Source: an uncultured Pelagibacteraceae bacterium
GTDB lineage: Bacteria > Pseudomonadota > Alphaproteobacteria > Pelagibacterales > Pelagibacteraceae
Assembly: GCA_902563575.1 (NCBI GenBank)
Contig: CACEXV010000002.1
Coordinates: forward strand, 30,702 to 94,701
Direction of reading: 5' to 3'
DNA length: 64,000 nucleotides
Below, one piece after another: positions 59,586 to 64,000 of this stretch (positions within the stretch are counted from its first letter, which is position 1; every line of letters begins with the position of its first letter). The notes under the pieces were generated by a model. That model searched no databases and was not told the DNA's origin. It worked only from the letters and a program-made list of their open reading frames with translations. Position numbers and translations under genes: made by a program.

Positions 59586-60377
59586 TTAGCTTCCCCAGAT
59601 ATAAATTGCAGCAAATAAAAATAACCATACGACATCAACAAAATGCCAGTACCAGGCTGCAGCCTCAAATCCAAAGTGATGATCAGGTTTAAAATGACCT
59701 TTCATTGACCTATATAGACATACTGCTAAGAAGATCGTACCCACTATAACATGGAAACCGTGAAAGCCTGTAGCCATATAAAAAGTAGAACCATAAATAT
59801 TTTGTGAAATTGTAAACGTTGCGTGATGATATTCATACGCTTGAAAGCAAGTAAATATAAAGCCAAGAAAAACAGTAGCTATTAATCCATTTACTAATCC
59901 TTTTCTGTCATTTTCTAACATGGCATGGTGTGCCCACGTTACTGTAGTACCCGATAATAACAAAATTAGGGTGTTAATTAATGGTATATCCCATGGATCA
60001 AAAGTTTTAATATCAGCTGGAGGCCAAACATTTCCAATAGCCTCGGTTGGAAAGAGGCTGGCGTTGTAAAAAGCCCAAAACCAGGCAACAAAAAACATTA
60101 CTTCAGAAGCGATAAATAATGTCATGCCGTACCTATGTCCAATTTGAACAACTACAGTATGATGACCTTGCTTTTCAGCTTCTTCGATAACATCTCTAAA
60201 CCACATAAAGGATCCATAAATTAACAAAGCCGTGCCAACAAGCAGAAGCCATAAAGTTTTTGTATGAAAATAATAAACCGCCCCGAATGCCAGAATTAAA
60301 GAAGCAAATGACGCAAAAATTGGCCAGGGACTTGGGTCAACTAAATGAAAATCGTGTTTTTTTTCTCCAGAGGACAT
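59586..60377 (-). CDS. ctaE: Cytochrome c oxidase subunit III
   Basis: 263 aa, seven membrane helices. Family segments: HDFHLVDPSPWPI at the N-terminus, GMTLFIASEVMFFVAWFWAFYNASLFP, TGFHGFHVIVGTIFL and AAAWYWHFVDVVWLFLFAAIYIWGS at the end. Terminal oxidase aa3 core subunit. Two bases after ctaG. Confidence 0.97.
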   Translation of the reverse strand: MSSGEKKHDFHLVDPSPWPIFASFASLILAFGAVYYFHTKTLWLLLVGTALLIYGSFMWFRDVIEEAEKQGHHTVVVQIGHRYGMTLFIASEVMFFVAWFWAFYNASLFPTEAIGNVWPPADIKTFDPWDIPLINTLILLLSGTTVTWAHHAMLENDRKGLVNGLIATVFLGFIFTCFQAYEYHHATFTISQNIYGSTFYMATGFHGFHVIVGTIFLAVCLYRSMKGHFKPDHHFGFEAAAWYWHFVDVVWLFLFAAIYIWGS

Positions 60378-60379
60378 AA

Positions 60380-60937
60380 TTAAACCTTACCACCTTTTTC
60401 ATAATAATCAGATGAAAAAAAAGTGAAAGATAACGTCACATCTGATATTTCATTCGTTTTACTGTCATCAACTACTTCGGGATCTAGAAAAAATGTTAAA
60501 ACAAAGTTCTTTTTTTCTCCAGGTTTTAAAGTTTGCTTTTCAAAACAAAAACAACCAATTTTATTTAAATATATACCGAATGGAGAGGGTGAAACATTAA
60601 ATGTTGCTGAACCTGAGGATAATTGAGTTGAATTATTCTCAACAAAAAAATTAACATTGTGGATTTCTCCTGGTTTAAGTTTCAGAGTATTTTTTTCAGG
60701 GTAAAATTTCCAATCAAGATTACCATTAGAATTAGTATCAAATCTAATTTTGTAATCTTGGTTGATTACGATATTTGGTATTTCTTTATTCGTGGCATTT
60801 TGTGTTGTGCCTCCAAAACCGGTAACTCTACAAAATAAGTCATACAGTGGGACAGATGCGAAAGACAAACCTAGCATTATTAAAAAAATTAATACTAATA
60901 TTATTGGTGTTAATCTTCTATTACTGAAACTTATCAT
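60380..60937 (-). CDS. ctaG: Cytochrome c oxidase assembly protein CtaG/Cox11
   Basis: 185 aa. One N-terminal helix (LTPIILVLIFLIMLGLSFASVPLYDLFCRVTGFGGTTQ, about residues 9-46; the FASVPLYDLFCRVTGFGG motif identifies Cox11). Periplasmic copper-binding CxCF in IGCFCFEKQTLKPGE. Delivers Cu(B) to subunit I. The ATG overlaps the stop of the small upstream coxF-like ORF (ATGA). Confidence 0.95.
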   Translation of the reverse strand: MISFSNRRLTPIILVLIFLIMLGLSFASVPLYDLFCRVTGFGGTTQNATNKEIPNIVINQDYKIRFDTNSNGNLDWKFYPEKNTLKLKPGEIHNVNFFVENNSTQLSSGSATFNVSPSPFGIYLNKIGCFCFEKQTLKPGEKKNFVLTFFLDPEVVDDSKTNEISDVTLSFTFFSSDYYEKGGKV

Positions 60938-61044
60938 ATTTCCCTATTATAAATTCCGATATTGTAAAAAGTCATTAGAAATAAAAAAGCCATAAAGACA
61001 ACTAAGACGAGAGCAGTAATCATATTTTTTTTATTTTTTTTCAT
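60934..61044 (-). CDS. CoxF-like small membrane protein (36 aa)
   Basis: A short ORF, 36 aa, between ctaB and ctaG: start ATG at 61044, stop TGA at 60936-60934. It overlaps ctaB by 4 bp at its start and ctaG by 3 bp at its end, the same coupling as the other genes of the operon. The sequence is basic MKKNKKN followed by one hydrophobic helix (TALVLVVFMAFLFLMTFYN). Small single-helix proteins of this layout sit in the same place in other alphaproteobacterial cox operons and are called CoxF-like. Function is unknown. Confidence 0.75.
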   Translation of the reverse strand: MKKNKKNMITALVLVVFMAFLFLMTFYNIGIYNREI

Positions 61045-61958
61045 ATTTGATAGGTGTTATCTATAAGCAGAAATAAGAAAAGAAAAAATAAATACATTAT
61101 AGAATACGTAAATATCTTTTTTGCTAATAGATTTGATTTTTTTGGGGTTTTAGTTTCACGCAAGTTGTAACATAAATAAATATAATATGATGTAAGAACG
61201 GTACTTAAAATAAAATAATATAGTGTGACCATGTTAATGAAATACATTGCTAATATTGGCACCAACATTAATAGAGAGTAAACAAATATATTTTTTTTAG
61301 TTTTTTCAGTTCCAGAAATTAATGGTAACATTGGTATATTAGCTTTTTTGTAATCCTCTGATTTATATAGACTCAGCGCCCAAAAATGTGAAGGTGTCCA
61401 TAAAAATATAAGTAAAAAAAGCAATATTGGTTCAACTGATAAGTTCCCTGTTGCAATAGACCATCCTATCACTGGAGGTAATGCTCCGGCGGCCCCACCG
61501 ATTACTATATTTTGCGGTGTCTTTCTTTTCAACCAAACTGTATAAATAAAAAAGTAAAAGCTAATTGTTAAAAATAATAAAAAAGCTGAAATAAAATTTG
61601 ATGAAAAATATAAAAGTGAAATTGAAATTAAGCTTAGCATTATACCAAAAATTAAAGCTTGATTCTTTTTAACTTTGCCAACCGGGATTGGCCTCAAACA
61701 AGTTCTTGACATTAATGCATCTAGATCGGACTCATACCACATATTAAGAGTTCCTGCCGCGCCAGCGCCTAAAGAAACGGCTAAAAGAGAAACTATTGCC
61801 ATTATAATATCCACTTCGGTAGGGGCTATCACTAGACCAACCATACAAGTAAATAAAACTAATGACATAACTCTTGGTTTCATTAAACTAAAAAAGTATT
61901 TTAAGTTTTCTGTTGAAACTGTAGACTCGCCTTTAGATTTTATTACGTAAGGTATCAA
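61041..61958 (-). CDS. ctaB: Protoheme IX farnesyltransferase (haem O synthase)
   Basis: 305 aa. UbiA-family membrane enzyme with NMWYESDLDALMSRTCLRPIPVGKV (about residues 73-97), the NxxxDxxxD farnesyl-diphosphate site plus the R-T-x-x-R-P motif. GGAAGALPPVIGW is the second signature region. About eight or nine helices. Makes haem O, the precursor of haem A for ctaD. One base after ctaD's stop. Confidence 0.97.
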   Translation of the reverse strand: MIPYVIKSKGESTVSTENLKYFFSLMKPRVMSLVLFTCMVGLVIAPTEVDIIMAIVSLLAVSLGAGAAGTLNMWYESDLDALMSRTCLRPIPVGKVKKNQALIFGIMLSLISISLLYFSSNFISAFLLFLTISFYFFIYTVWLKRKTPQNIVIGGAAGALPPVIGWSIATGNLSVEPILLFLLIFLWTPSHFWALSLYKSEDYKKANIPMLPLISGTEKTKKNIFVYSLLMLVPILAMYFINMVTLYYFILSTVLTSYYIYLCYNLRETKTPKKSNLLAKKIFTYSIMYLFFLFLFLLIDNTYQI

Positions 61959-61959
61959 T

Positions 61960-64000
<2,041 letters not shown>

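Overview
The window is about 64 kb of AT-rich, extremely compact bacterial DNA. Low GC, short or overlapping intergenic spaces and gene content point to an alphaproteobacterium of the SAR11 type (Pelagibacterales, 'Candidatus Pelagibacter'-like). The evidence is a CcrM-type GANTC methyltransferase, an alphaproteobacterial cytochrome oxidase cluster, a petABC bc1 operon, a carotenoid/retinal (crt-blh) cluster, and many alphaproteobacterial neighbourhoods such as yqeY-dnaG-rpoD beside carAB and mutY-dciA-dsbA-smc. I see no insertion sequences, phage genes, CRISPR arrays or rRNA. One tRNA (Gln-TTG) is present. No gap longer than about 120 bp lacks a gene.

Layout, left to right. 1-2.2 kb: a truncated membrane glycosyltransferase-like gene (running off the left edge) divergent from an SGNH hydrolase. 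2.2-6.4 kb (minus): yqeY-dnaG-rpoD. 6.5-10.9 kb: carA-carB. 10.9-12.5 kb (minus): an ELM1-like protein and a 2OG-Fe(II) oxygenase. 12.5-14.4 kb: trxB and an ADP-ribosylglycohydrolase/J1-crystallin-like gene. 14.4-15.6 kb (minus): aspartate aminotransferase. 15.65-22.1 kb: uvrB, a FolM-like reductase, a FolB/FolX-like gene, uvrC, pgsA and a methyltransferase. 22.1-23.0 kb (minus): ilvE, sharing a promoter region with a MarR-OmpR-EnvZ type regulatory operon (23.1-25.5 kb) that resembles PetP-PetR. 25.5-31.7 kb: ubiK (minus), then lgt, a MidA-type methyltransferase, pgeF, prs, rplY, pth and ychF. 31.7-34.3 kb (minus): petABC. 34.4-36.1 kb: trmL, hemF, greA. 36.1-40.1 kb (minus): TPR protein, ispE, tRNA-Gln, cca. 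40.06-42.5 kb: family-4-like UDG, rnhB, ccrM. 42.5-44.6 kb (minus): mutY and an FAD monooxygenase. 44.6-57.1 kb: one uninterrupted plus-strand run, dciA-like, dsbA-like, smc, atpI-B-E-F'-F, crtI-crtB-crtY-blh, ispH, thrB, rnhA. 57.1-64 kb (minus): ctaC (partial)-ctaD-ctaB-small coxF-like ORF-ctaG-ctaE-surf1-thrC-peroxiredoxin.

Functionally the window combines energy conversion (bc1 complex, aa3 oxidase with its assembly factors, ATP synthase Fo, retinal synthesis for a rhodopsin that is not itself in the window) with DNA repair and replication functions and core biosynthesis. The points most worth a second look are: a perfect 8-bp inverted repeat that contains a GANTC site, overlaps the predicted -10 and reaches the start codon of ccrM; a 24-bp dyad over the ilvE/marR promoters; an SMC protein of only 814 aa in which I cannot find a hinge domain; DnaG and UDG proteins that have lost most metal ligands; a MutY with an altered Fe-S cysteine spacing; the joining of the ATP synthase Fo genes to the retinal pathway in one gene run; and an extreme packing pattern in which convergent genes share TTAA stop codons and one divergent pair shares an ATGCAT start palindrome.
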